Numbered from the stretch's first letter, positions 52,111-61,067 are shown. The stretch is DNA of 64,000 bases from Psychrobacter sp. LV10R520-6 (GCF_900182925.1 NZ_LT900024.1:2294001-2358000); one strand, 5' to 3'. A program made the numbers and translations. Notes: generated by a model from the letters alone, not told the origin.

Positions 52111-52926
52111 ATGACTAATACCAACACCCCACGTATTTATCTAGGCACTGGCGGCTATAGCGATACCGACTTATTAGGCACGCTTTATTCAACGGGTACT
52201 AAGAAAACTGACTTCTTACGTGAGTATGCCAAACAATACGGGGCGGTAGAGATTAATAGCACTTTTTACGCACCTATTGGTCAAAAGGCCTTTGCCGGTA
52301 TGGTCAATAAAGCCTATGTCCAAGCCGAAAGTGAGTTACAGTTTGCCGTCAAGCTCCATCAAAATTTCACTCATGCGCGCAAAGGTAGCGCAGAACACGC
52401 ACAAGCCTTTCTTACTGCCTTAACTCCACTGATAGAAGCGGATTGTCTAGCGCCATTGTTATTACAGTTCCCGCATGGCTTTGATCGCACCCGAGATAAT
52501 AGGCTCTATCTAGCAAATTTAGTAAGTTGGTTTAAAGACTTTCCATTAGCCGTTGAGTTTCGTCATAACAGCTGGCACACGCCGCAAGTAGTCGATAGTT
52601 TTGGTGAGCAAGGACTTATTTGGTGTAGTGTCGATTATCCCAAAGTGAAAGGTCTACCACTGTCACGACTGATATTTACCCAGCGCGCGGGTTATCTGCG
52701 CATGCATGGTAATAATCTAAACTGGTGGGATGCCATGAGTGCCAGCGACCGTCATGATTATCGTTATAGCGAGGCGGAAATGCAGGAATGGGCGCAAGCG
52801 ATTGCCAATCAGCGCCAGCATTTCGATACGTTATATATCTTCTTTCAAAACACCGTTAATGCGCATGCCTTCTATAATATTGCGATGTTGAGAGAGGCGC
52901 TGGGTAGGTTTGGGCTTGAGGTTTGA
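52111..52926 (+). CDS. DUF72 family protein (YecE-like)
   Basis: A 271-residue TIM-barrel-like family of unknown function. Typical points are LGTGGYSDTDL at the start, YGAVEINSTFYAPI near 43-56, FAVKLHQNFTHAR near 75-87, LLLQFPHGF, AVEFRHNSWHT and YIFFQNTVNAHAFYN. GAGGGCGG precedes the ATG. It lies 105 bases after ispA and could be cotranscribed. Confidence 0.92.
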   Translation: MTNTNTPRIYLGTGGYSDTDLLGTLYSTGTKKTDFLREYAKQYGAVEINSTFYAPIGQKAFAGMVNKAYVQAESELQFAVKLHQNFTHARKGSAEHAQAFLTALTPLIEADCLAPLLLQFPHGFDRTRDNRLYLANLVSWFKDFPLAVEFRHNSWHTPQVVDSFGEQGLIWCSVDYPKVKGLPLSRLIFTQRAGYLRMHGNNLNWWDAMSASDRHDYRYSEAEMQEWAQAIANQRQHFDTLYIFFQNTVNAHAFYNIAMLREALGRFGLEV

Positions 52927-53118
52927 GGTTTGAGGTAAAATAAAATATTGTAGGGTGCGCCCAGCACACAAAAAAGCCTTATACTCAATAAAAGTGATGC
53001 CTGGAACGCATCCTAATTTTTCTACAGCAGCGTTCGAATCGTTTTTTATTTATCGCTGTCGCAGCTTATAGTTGAATCTAGTTTTTAAATTTTAGCAGTC
53101 TTATTTAGGAAAGTGTAT

Positions 53119-53375
53119 ATGCTTATCTGGTTTGTAGTCGGAGCGATAGTCTTATCTGTAATAGCATTTAAATATTATGGAAGAAACAGAGAATCTGATA
53201 GTTTTAAGCTTATAGAAAGATTAGCTAGCCAAGGTGATGCGCGAGCTCAAATAAACCTTGCCATGATGTATTACGGTGGTACAGGCGTACGTCAAGATCT
53301 TCCTAAAGCTATTGAATGGGCAGAAAAACCAGCTCGACAAGGTAATGCTGAGGCTCTATTTGTTATGGGTATGAT
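53119..53375 (+). pseudogene. Sel1-repeat/MtfA-like peptidase gene, 5' part
   Basis: The N-terminal end (90 codons before the insertion) has a membrane segment (LIWFVVGAIVLSVIAF) and then Sel1-type repeats (GDARAQINLAMMYYGGTGVRQD, split by the motif spacing). The frame enters the IS at 53376 and stops 16 bases later. AGGAAA before 53119 favours this ATG. The 3' part is at 54642. Confidence 0.85.
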
Positions 53376-53387
53376 TGTAGTGGTCAA

Positions 53388-54311
53388 CTAATTTAGGACA
53401 CCTGACAAGAGGTTTTGGTTAAAGTAGCGTCTCTCTTTTTCAGCTGGTGACAGATGATCATTGAAGCTGTGCGGTCTCACGGTTTGATAGTAGCCCCAAA
53501 TATAATTACTAATGGCGCTCGATGCTTCAGCGATATCCTCGTAACCACCCTTTGGCATCCACTCGGTTTTGAAACTTCTAAAGAACCTTTCAGTAGGTGC
53601 GTTATCCCAACAGTTACCTTTTCGGCTCATACTCTGCGTCATACCCTTACAGTCAGCTATGGCTTCAGCGAATTTCTCACTGGTGTAGTGCGTGCCTTGG
53701 TCTGAATGGAACAGTATGTTGCTCGGTTTAAATCTGGTGTGATACGCCATCTGTAGTGCTGAGCTTGTCAATATGCTATCAGGAGAGTCTGATATGCTAA
53801 AGCCTACGATACGACGCGCAAACAGATCTAGAACCACAGCCAAATAGCACCAGCCCCCTTTGATACGAATATAAGTCACGTCCCCCGTCCATACTTGGTT
53901 CGGTGCTGCTGGGCTAAAGTTGCGATCTAAGATATTGTCATGGATTCTATGTATTTGATCACAGTGCTTGTACTTGTGTGTCTTTAACTGGCAACTGATG
54001 AGCCCCATTTGCTTCATAAGCTTAGCAGTTAGGTAACGTGTCAGCTTAATACCATGCTCATTAACCAATATAGCGATAACAGTGCGAGCCCCTGCTGATT
54101 GCTTTGAGTCGTTGAATATTTGACGTATCAAAGCCTTTAGTTTGACACGTTCTACATCAATGGGCTTAGTCTGTATGCCATAGTAGTAGCTGCTTCTCAC
54201 TACATCAAACAAATCACACAGCTTACGCTTGCTTAATCGTTTGTCCTGCTCTGCAAGCTTGCTTATCAGTAGTAGCCTTTTAGACTGTCCGATGCCAACA
54301 GAGCTGAAGCC
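53388..54311 (-). CDS. IS3-family transposase OrfB (made as an OrfAB fusion)
   Basis: The DDE integrase-type catalytic part. The three catalytic residues are visible in VWTGDVTYI, LFHSDQGTHY and NAPTERFFRSFKTEW, and the rve domain covers the second half. From its first possible start (54212) it is 274 residues; in the fusion it runs open from the frameshift site at 54311 without a stop. It looks intact, so the element may be active. Confidence 0.93.
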   Translation of the reverse strand, partial: GFSSVGIGQSKRLLLISKLAEQDKRLSKRKLCDLFDVVRSSYYYGIQTKPIDVERVKLKALIRQIFNDSKQSAGARTVIAILVNEHGIKLTRYLTAKLMKQMGLISCQLKTHKYKHCDQIHRIHDNILDRNFSPAAPNQVWTGDVTYIRIKGGWCYLAVVLDLFARRIVGFSISDSPDSILTSSALQMAYHTRFKPSNILFHSDQGTHYTSEKFAEAIADCKGMTQSMSRKGNCWDNAPTERFFRSFKTEWMPKGGYEDIAEASSAISNYIWGYYQTVRPHSFNDHLSPAEKERRYFNQNLLSGVLN

Positions 54312-54577
54312 TTTTTTAAAATATCACGCTCCATTCTTAGACGCTTATTCTCTTTGCGCAGCTGTTGCAACTCTCGCTGCTCATCTGTTAAAGCCAAGCC
54401 TTGGGTTGGGGCAACGCCTCGCTGCTCTAGTCGATACTTTCGTACCCAGTTGTCTAGGGTCGATACACCAATCCCTAGCGACTCTGCCACTTCTGCAACC
54501 TTGCGCTTGTGATCAATCACTAAGCTGATGGCTTCTAATTTGAATTCTCGGGTGTATTCTCTGCGTTTGGTAGTCAT
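54266..54577 (-). CDS. IS3-family transposase OrfA
   Basis: A 103-residue DNA-binding protein with a helix-turn-helix (VAEVAESLGIGVSTLDNWVRKYR near 27-49, split here by motif) and a leucine-zipper-like coiled coil (LQQLRKENKRLRMERDILKK near 71-90). Codons TTA AAA AAG near its end form an in-phase A-AAA-AAG heptamer at 54317-54311; a -1 slip there enters the OrfB frame exactly. GAGG lies before the ATG. Confidence 0.93.
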   Translation of the reverse strand: MTTKRREYTREFKLEAISLVIDHKRKVAEVAESLGIGVSTLDNWVRKYRLEQRGVAPTQGLALTDEQRELQQLRKENKRLRMERDILKKASALLASDSLKGYY

Positions 54578-54641
54578 ACTAATGTCCTCTTTGAGTTAGT
54601 ATAACCTCTTAAACACTGTCCAATTTTATTATGCCACTACA

Positions 54642-55681
54642 GTCTAATGTATGAGAAAGGCATAGGCGTACAACAGGATAACGCTAAAGCGTTTGAGTGG
54701 TATCTAAAATCAGCTAACCAAGGTAATGCGCAAGCTCAAAGCAATCTTGGTGCTATGTATGATCAAGGCATAGGCGTACAACAAGATTATGCCGAGGCAT
54801 TTGAATGGTATACAAGATCAGCTAGCCAAGGTGATGCGCGAGCTCAATTTAAGTTCGTTATGTTGTCTTATCTATTGCCGATAATGATTGGCGTTATTCT
54901 CATCGGCTACTCCGCGGGTGAGCCATATTGGCGTGAGCATCAACGCGATAAAATTAGACGTCAACCTTTTAAAAAAGAGTGGCGTAAAATTATTCGGCAA
55001 AGAATGCCTTATTTTAGACAAATGCCAGCTGATTTACAGTTGCAGTTAAAACAGCATATACAGGTTTTTTTAGCGGAAAAAACGTTTATCGGTTGTAACG
55101 GGGTTAAAATAACAGATGAAATACGAATAACGATAGCTGCACAAGCTTGCTTATTATTACTTAATCGCAAAACTGATTATTACCCTAAATTGCAAACCAT
55201 CCTTATTTACCCAAGTGCTTTTATTAAAAAGTCCCAAAGCATGAATGTGGACGGCGTTTTACATCAACAAAAAAGTGCATTAGCCGGTGAATCATGGGAT
55301 TTTGGGAAAGTCGTTTTGTCTTGGCAAGACACTTTAGATGGAGCGCAAATTCCAGATGATGGGCGTAATGTGGTGATCCATGAATTTGCCCATCAATTAG
55401 ATCAAGAAAATGGCAAAGCCAATGGTGCTCCTATTTTAGCTAAAGGACAAAGTTATCAATGTTGGTCAGAAGCCTTTTCGGCACAATTTGAGCATTTAAA
55501 AATGCAAGCGCTGAAGGGGACTCCTTCATTATTCGACTATTATGGTGCGACAAATCCAGCTGAGTTTTTTGCTGTTGCCAGTGAGGTGTTCTTTGAACAA
55601 TCGAAACAGTTTCATCATGAACACCCTAAGCTCTACCAACAAATAAAACAATACTATCAAGTTGATCCCCTGCAGTGGTGA
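54642..55681 (+). pseudogene. Sel1-repeat/MtfA-like peptidase gene, 3' part
   Basis: Starting from the IS end, codons CTA ATG TAT continue Sel1 repeats (MYEKGIGVQQD, then MYDQGIGVQQD), followed by a membrane segment (SYLLPIMIGVILIGYS near 74-89 of the open part) and a 240-residue MtfA-like M90 metallopeptidase with zinc motif HEFAHQLD (245-252) and the third-ligand region NPAEFFAV. The MtfA part looks intact. The two halves do not join in frame by simply removing the IS. Confidence 0.85.
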
Positions 55682-55923
55682 GTCATTTAGGCAATAGTGT
55701 AATGGTCAATTTAAATTTATAAGTGACGCATTAACTGAAACAGATAGTGAAGCTACTGTCAAAAACATCAGCAATTGAGCGACATATCTCGCTATTATTC
55801 CTATTGTTCTTTTACAATCAATTTCCTAGCTTAGCTCTGAAACTGCATATTGAAGTGGAACGGGTATACACATGAAAGTATTGGTAAAGCAAGATGGCGC
55901 GAATATCTTATGCGAGAAATGAG
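55682..55923. other. spacer before the IS200-like scrap
   Basis: No gene supported. A stretch at 55856-55920 reads as a short open frame that may be more of the decayed transposase in another frame. Confidence 0.35.
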
Positions 55924-56040
55924 ATGAAGGCGATTATTAAGAAGGCTGAATACGACTATGAGATTGAAATGCCAGAAGATCATCTTCATATGCTTATTCG
56001 AATACTGCCCTTTAAATATAATAGAAAGAGCAGTCATTAA
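55924..56040 (+). pseudogene. IS200/IS605-like TnpA remnant
   Basis: 38 codons reading MKAIIKKAEYDYEIEMPEDH then LHMLIR, with the HxH motif of the HUH transposase (PEDHLHMLI) and a following PFKY that resembles the family's PPKYS. The start and end of the protein are missing. It marks past mobile-element activity next to the dioxygenase cassette. Confidence 0.6.
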
Positions 56041-56150
56041 TGCGAACAATGCGCTACTCGCTGTGCCAGTTTATCCCGGTAGGTTTCGACATTAACAGGC
56101 CAAAATGGTACAATATTTATTTTTAAACCAACATAAATGAGCCCCTCTGA

Positions 56151-57299
56151 ATGTCTGATGTTGTATTACTGGAAACGGGTATGGAACTGCCTATGAACGG
56201 AGAAATGGTGTATTTTAATTACTTCTGGTTACGCGATAACTGCGTCACCTCATGGGATAGCAGCACTCAGGAACGTACCTTTGATATCCTCGAAGAATCT
56301 GATGATCTGCACGCTACAAGCGCCAGGTTAAATGAAGACTCACTGGAAGCTGTTTGGAGTGATGGCTATCAAAGCCGCTACGACCTAAATTGGCTTAGCC
56401 GTTGGCACAAGGGAGAGAATCATGGTGATTTGGCTGTACGTGCCCGTAAAACCTGGTATGGCGATCACTATCCGGACATAGCGCGTTTTAACTATGATGA
56501 TGTCATGGCGAACCCACCCAATGTAGCCGATTGGGCGGAAGCGATGTTGGATGAAGGTGTGGCCCTAATTCAGGGGATGCCAAATTCAGACGAAGGGCTG
56601 AAAACCCTATGCGAGCTGTTCGGCACTGTGCGTCCATCCTTTTCTGGTTACACCTTTGATGTGAAATCCAAAGCGAACCCTGAAAACCTTGCCTACACAA
56701 GCAAGGCGCTTGAGTTGCATACTGATCTGCCTGCCGAAGAACTTGCTCCCGGTATCCAGTTCTTGCACTGCCGGGTCAATGATGCACAAGGCGGCAACAG
56801 TTTGTTTGTCGATGCTACTGCAGTGGCCAATACGTTAAAAGAGAAGTATCCACAATACTTCACCATACTCACTGAATACGAAGTGCCTTATCGCTATACT
56901 ACCGATTATCAGGATGTGCGCACCAAGCAGCGAATAATCGAGATAGACCCTAATAATGGAGAGGTCAGCGGTATCAATTTCAGCCAGCACCTAGCCGATG
57001 TATTTGATTTCTCTCAGCGTGAAATGGATACTTTTTATCCGGCTTTTCGTAAGTTTGGACAGATGCTACAGGACCCTCAATATCTGATGACCTTTCGCCT
57101 CAACGCTGGGGAGTGCATAGTGTTCGACAACCACCGTATAGCCCACGGCCGAGCTGCCTTTATCAAGGGCAGTGGCGCAAGGCACCTGCGGGGTTGTTAT
57201 GTTGATCGTGGCGATCTTCGCAGCGTTTACCGGGTCTTGCGTGCTAAATATCCCAAAGTGGAAGGCGTTGCACCGCTTCAGCCGCCCAAAAAGATGTAA
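56151..57299 (+). CDS. gamma-butyrobetaine-hydroxylase-like 2-oxoglutarate dioxygenase
   Basis: The 382-residue product has an N-terminal GBBH-N (DUF971-like) region and a TauD-fold oxygenase. Iron ligands are His190 and Asp192 (ELHTDLP) and distal His332 (HRIAHGR); Arg347 in RHLRGCYVDRGD fits the 2-oxoglutarate site. Relatives hydroxylate gamma-butyrobetaine or trimethyllysine. The N-terminal zinc-binding CxC..C cluster seen in those enzymes is reduced to one cysteine (Cys31). It is the first gene of a pair with the aldolase-like gene 29 bases later. Substrate unknown. Confidence 0.82.
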   Translation: MSDVVLLETGMELPMNGEMVYFNYFWLRDNCVTSWDSSTQERTFDILEESDDLHATSARLNEDSLEAVWSDGYQSRYDLNWLSRWHKGENHGDLAVRARKTWYGDHYPDIARFNYDDVMANPPNVADWAEAMLDEGVALIQGMPNSDEGLKTLCELFGTVRPSFSGYTFDVKSKANPENLAYTSKALELHTDLPAEELAPGIQFLHCRVNDAQGGNSLFVDATAVANTLKEKYPQYFTILTEYEVPYRYTTDYQDVRTKQRIIEIDPNNGEVSGINFSQHLADVFDFSQREMDTFYPAFRKFGQMLQDPQYLMTFRLNAGECIVFDNHRIAHGRAAFIKGSGARHLRGCYVDRGDLRSVYRVLRAKYPKVEGVAPLQPPKKM

Positions 57300-57328
57300 T
57301 TGACCAAAACCTGTTGAGGATAAGAAAA

Positions 57329-58057
57329 ATGCAAACAGAACAAGAATTACGGGTCGATCTGGCCGCTGCTTTTAGGCTTATCTATGAAATGGATATGCAC
57401 GAGTCGGTCGCCAACCATCTGAGCGCAGCAGTATCCCCAGACGGTAAGCAGTTCCTTATGAACCGTCGTTGGATGCACTTTGCAAATGTCACTGCCAGCA
57501 GCCTACAGTTGCTTGATAGTGAAGACGATAGCATTATGCAGACTGACAAAGCTCCTGATGCTTCTGCTTGGAGTATTCATGGAAATGTGCATGAGTCATT
57601 GTCACAAGCACGCGTTATTCTGCACGTGCATTCTACTTATGCCACGGTACTATCAACGTTGAAAAATCCACGTATATTGCCGATCGATAATAATACGGCA
57701 CGGTTCTACGAGCGTATTGCCTATGACACCAATTTCTCAGGTATTGCCTCCAGTGATGAAGAAGGCAAACGCATAATGGATACCCTTGCTGGTAAAAAAG
57801 CGTTGATAATGGGTAATCACGGTATTACCGTTGTAGGGGAGACGATCGCTGAAGCTTTCGAGGATTTGTATTATCTGGAAAAAGCTTGTAAGACTATGGT
57901 GCTGGCTTATTCAACCGGACAACCTCTCAATGTTCTACCCCATGAGCTAGCTCTGGAAACGGCAGAAAGCTGGGATGAGTTTCGCGGCCAGTCTTACGCT
58001 CACTTTGAGCAGCGAAAAGGTATGCTCGATAAAAAGGGCAGCTCGTATCGGGAGTAA
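57329..58057 (+). CDS. class II aldolase/adducin-family protein
   Basis: The 242-residue product has the family zinc histidines: His99 and His101 (LHVHSTYAT) and His164 (GNHGITVVG). The position of the catalytic Glu in fuculose-1-phosphate aldolase (EW.FH) is Ala80 here (ASAWSIHG), so a standard aldol mechanism is doubtful; many adducin-like members of unknown function share this. GAGG precedes the chosen ATG; a TTG-type start five codons upstream is less likely. Presumably cotranscribed with the dioxygenase. Confidence 0.83.
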   Translation: MQTEQELRVDLAAAFRLIYEMDMHESVANHLSAAVSPDGKQFLMNRRWMHFANVTASSLQLLDSEDDSIMQTDKAPDASAWSIHGNVHESLSQARVILHVHSTYATVLSTLKNPRILPIDNNTARFYERIAYDTNFSGIASSDEEGKRIMDTLAGKKALIMGNHGITVVGETIAEAFEDLYYLEKACKTMVLAYSTGQPLNVLPHELALETAESWDEFRGQSYAHFEQRKGMLDKKGSSYRE

Positions 58058-58212
58058 AGGCTAAATTATGGAATCATACGTGGGATAGGGTATATGGGAT
58101 GGATTGTGTCTCATTGCTTTGTCTTGCAAAAATGGGTTTCAAGATGCTTGCACCGTTTATCGATTATTACCTAAAAGATAGGTCGCTGTAAGCATAGTTA
58201 AACTGCATAAAC

Positions 58213-58704
58213 TTAATCCCATGGCTGTTGTTCTTTATCAGTAGCATACCTAGCCATAGCTATTAAAGACTCTTTACCCTTATAGATATTGCTTTCGGAA
58301 TAAAAACCCTCGAAATATAATCTACAAAAACAGTTATAAAAGTAAATTCTAGCCTGTTTAGATTCATTCAAGGGAAACTCGCTAGACTCTGAGAAATGAT
58401 CCTGAATATGAGTCGTTACCAAGGTTAGTATTAAGATGTCTGAAGCATAAATTCTAGAACCTGAGAATATTTTTTTGAACTCACTCTGTGAAATTATATT
58501 TGCTTTCTCTAACAAACTTCCAGTTTCAAGTAAGACCGTATGACTCATTACTTCTCGTTCTTTTTTACTTTCCCCTTTAGCTAGAACTATCCACTCATTA
58601 AAGGGTCTAAGCGTTAACTGGGTAGCATTTTTAAAAGAGAAAAGTCCTCTCATAAAAAGAAATAAAACTATAACTATCACAGCAACTATTAAAAAATTTT
58701 CCAT
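58213..58704 (-). CDS. hypothetical protein with one N-terminal membrane segment
   Basis: The 163-residue product has a hydrophobic segment at about 3-19 and an otherwise soluble, mixed alpha-helical-looking domain with no motif I recognise. GAGGTAATA precedes the ATG. It lies alone between the dioxygenase cassette and sodB on the minus strand, without an evident partner. Confidence 0.6.
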   Translation of the reverse strand: MENFLIVAVIVIVLFLFMRGLFSFKNATQLTLRPFNEWIVLAKGESKKEREVMSHTVLLETGSLLEKANIISQSEFKKIFSGSRIYASDILILTLVTTHIQDHFSESSEFPLNESKQARIYFYNCFCRLYFEGFYSESNIYKGKESLIAMARYATDKEQQPWD

Positions 58705-58792
58705 TATTACCTCTCAAAAGCATATTAAACAACCTAAATACAGCAGTTGTCGTTCCAAAATTAGCACAAACTAGCTATAGTCCATCAAACCA

Positions 58793-58824
58793 AAAAAAAG
58801 GACACCTCGCGGCGTCCTTTTTTT
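58793..58824 (-). terminator. intrinsic terminator after sodB
   Basis: AAAAAAAGGAC and GTCCTTTTTTT form a perfect 11-bp stem with a ten-base loop, 42 bases past the sodB stop. Confidence 0.93.
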
Positions 58825-58866
58825 CTTACTTATAAAGCTAAGACAATCTGATTACTAGAGAGTTAT

Positions 58867-59496
58867 TTACTCTTCAACACCAGCATCTTGACCTTTATAT
58901 TTCGCGTTTGCGTAGTCCCAGTTCACTAGTTTGTCTAGGAAGGTGTCAACATAATCAGGACGACGGTTACGATAATCGACGTAATAAGCATGTTCCCACA
59001 CATCACAAGTCAATACCGCTACTTGACCATGAGCTAATGGGTTATCAGCGTTACCCGTTTTCGCGATTGACAGTTTACCGCCTTCTTTATCAGCAACAAG
59101 CCATGCCCAACCTGAACCAAACTGTGAAGTTGCTGCGTTTTTGAACTCTTCACGGAACTTATCATAGCTACCGAAGTCTTCTTCGATTTTGCCTTTTAGA
59201 TCACCAGTAGGTTCGCCGCCGCCATTCTTAGGCGTCATGCAGTTCCAATAGAAGGTATGGTTCCATACTTGAGCTGCTTGGTTAAACATGGTTTTTTTGC
59301 TGTCATCTTCAACCGTTGCTAGGATGATTTCTGGTAGTGTTTTGTCTTCTAGACCAGAACCCGGTAGCAAATCATTTAGCTTATTCACATAAGCGGCGTG
59401 ATGCTTGTCATGATGGAATTCTAGAGTCTCGGCGCTGATATGCGGCTCGAGTGCGTCTTTTGCATATGGTAAATTTGGTAAAGTAATCTTTGACAT
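58867..59496 (-). CDS. sodB: superoxide dismutase, iron type
   Basis: SodB dismutates cytoplasmic superoxide. The 209-residue product has the metal ligands in FHHDKHHAAYV, NHTFYWNCM and DVWEHAYYVDYRNRRPDYV, with the QFGSGWAWLV segment that favours iron. A longer tail (YKGQDAGVEE) than in E. coli. AAGGAT precedes the ATG; it is transcribed alone. Confidence 0.95.
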   Translation of the reverse strand: MSKITLPNLPYAKDALEPHISAETLEFHHDKHHAAYVNKLNDLLPGSGLEDKTLPEIILATVEDDSKKTMFNQAAQVWNHTFYWNCMTPKNGGGEPTGDLKGKIEEDFGSYDKFREEFKNAATSQFGSGWAWLVADKEGGKLSIAKTGNADNPLAHGQVAVLTCDVWEHAYYVDYRNRRPDYVDTFLDKLVNWDYANAKYKGQDAGVEE

Positions 59497-60049
59497 AGTT
59501 ATTTTATCCTTGCTGGTTTAGCCATTAATCTTATGTTCCGATTGCGCGTCTGTCATAAAAAAAATTGCTTTAACACACTTACCTCAAACTTCACAGACAA
59601 CACAATCGTTACTGCGATATTTTAAGGTGTTGTTTAAACTTATAACCATAAAATATCGAGCTAAATTGGCTGAGTTTATTGTTAATTAGAATTATTGCTC
59701 AATGTGCTATTGCACATCGTTATAAATTCAAAGGTTAAGCACATAACCGTTGTTAAGTTAGTGCAGTAAGCTATTGTTAATTTCAAATTCACAACTTATA
59801 AGCTATAATTCACTGTAGCTTACCAGCCATTATAGCAATGATTGCGGACAATATTCGTTACCGAATGTTATAGTCGCTTTAATTCGACTATTTTAGGTGG
59901 ACTAGTAATGATATGGATTAGCAAACTACCTACTTGAAGCATAAAATAGCCGTCCCAATTAACGTTTAAACTATAATAATTTAATAGCCAGTTAAACCAT
60001 TAATAATCGAACAATCAAATAATAAACATTTAAATTACGGACTTGTCCT
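59497..60049. other. sodB-rdgB divergent spacer with a palindrome
   Basis: No gene. A palindrome ATGTGC-TATT-GCACAT lies at 59702-59717, about 205 bases before sodB and 330 before rdgB. No clear Fur box was seen for sodB. Promoters could not be placed with confidence. Confidence 0.45.
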
Positions 60050-60694
60050 ATGAGCGATGCAGAACCCCAATTCCAGACCACCCAGAAGAATCAGACCACT
60101 TGGGTGCTTGCCAGTAATAATAAAGGCAAACTTGCTGAATTTAAAAGACTGTTTGCTGAAGCCAATTTAGACGTAACTATCATTCCGCAAGGTGAGCTGG
60201 ATATTGAAGATGCTGTCGAGGATGGTCTTAGCTTTATTGAGAACGCTATCATCAAAGCACGTCATGCCAGCTGTATTAGTGGCAAGCCTGCTATTGCTGA
60301 CGATTCGGGACTATGTGTGCCAGTACTGGGTAATGCACCGGGAATATATTCAGCCCGTTACGCCGGCGAGCATGGTAATGATACGAACAATAACGCCAAG
60401 CTCGTTGCTGAGCTACAGCCTACACGCGCACAACAACCGGATACCCCTATTAAAGGTTTATTTGTCTGCGTGTTGGCAATGGTTCGCCGTGCCGATGATC
60501 CGCTACCCATTATCGCGCAAGGATTATGGCAAGGTGAGATTTTAGACCAGCCGCATGGCGAGGGCGGTTTTGGTTATGATCCGCTATTTTGGTTACCTGA
60601 TATGCAGGCAACGGCTGCCAGCTTAAGCGCTACTGATAAAAATCGTGTCAGTCATCGCGGGCAAGCTATTCAGCAATTATTGCAGCAGCTATAA
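60050..60694 (+). CDS. rdgB: XTP/dITP diphosphatase (Ham1/RdgB)
   Basis: RdgB cleans the nucleotide pool by hydrolysing XTP and dITP. The 214-residue product has SNNKGKLAEFKRLF near 22-35, IADDSGLCVPVLG, the SARYAGEHGNDTNNNAKL stretch, and GGFGYDPLFWLPD near the C-terminus. The N-terminus carries about 15 polar extra residues. Single gene. Confidence 0.95.
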   Translation: MSDAEPQFQTTQKNQTTWVLASNNKGKLAEFKRLFAEANLDVTIIPQGELDIEDAVEDGLSFIENAIIKARHASCISGKPAIADDSGLCVPVLGNAPGIYSARYAGEHGNDTNNNAKLVAELQPTRAQQPDTPIKGLFVCVLAMVRRADDPLPIIAQGLWQGEILDQPHGEGGFGYDPLFWLPDMQATAASLSATDKNRVSHRGQAIQQLLQQL

Positions 60695-61067
60695 AATTGT
60701 CTATCATTACAGCTAGTTACAGCTATATTTTTCTGCTGTAACTTCATCATGACTATTAAGGTCATGAAAGTGTGTAAACGCCTATACCAGACAAAACAGA
60801 TAACTTTTACTTTAATTAACAGATAGATTATACTGTTCTACTTTTAAAATTTTATCGAAAGCCGCTATTTATCGCTTTAATTCATTAAAAAGCATTACTA
60901 TTAAGGCATATTAGTGGATTATTATTGATATTGTCACTGGTGATTGCCAGTCGCACTATCTGGATGTCGATATCCCCTATTCTTTTCATTCCAACAGCAA
61001 TCGGCATAACGAGTCCCGATTTTGAGGCGCGATTGTCTGTTATTTTAATCCTAAAGGTGTAATCAAC
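60695..61067. other. rdgB-tig spacer with two inverted repeats
   Basis: Two perfect inverted repeats follow rdgB: GTTACAGC/GCTGTAAC (60716-60723, 60735-60742) and TCATGAC/GTCATGA (60747-60753, 60761-60767). Neither is followed by a T-run. The tig promoter must lie in the rest, but none was placed. Confidence 0.5.

Larger units (their letters stand above)
53376..54641 (-). mobile_element. IS3-family insertion sequence, complete
   Basis: 1,266 bases with related ends: TGTAGTGG and GGACA match between the left end and the reverse complement of the right end, with partial matches between. It contains orfA and orfB with an A-AAA-AAG slippery heptamer. It splits the Sel1/MtfA gene. No target duplication of 3-5 bases is visible (left flank GTATGAT, right flank GTCTAAT). 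Confidence 0.93.

Noticed and set aside
53366..53375. Target-site duplication for the IS3 element
   Set aside because: The bases next to the two IS ends do not match over three to five positions, and shifting the boundary by one or two bases does not create a match.
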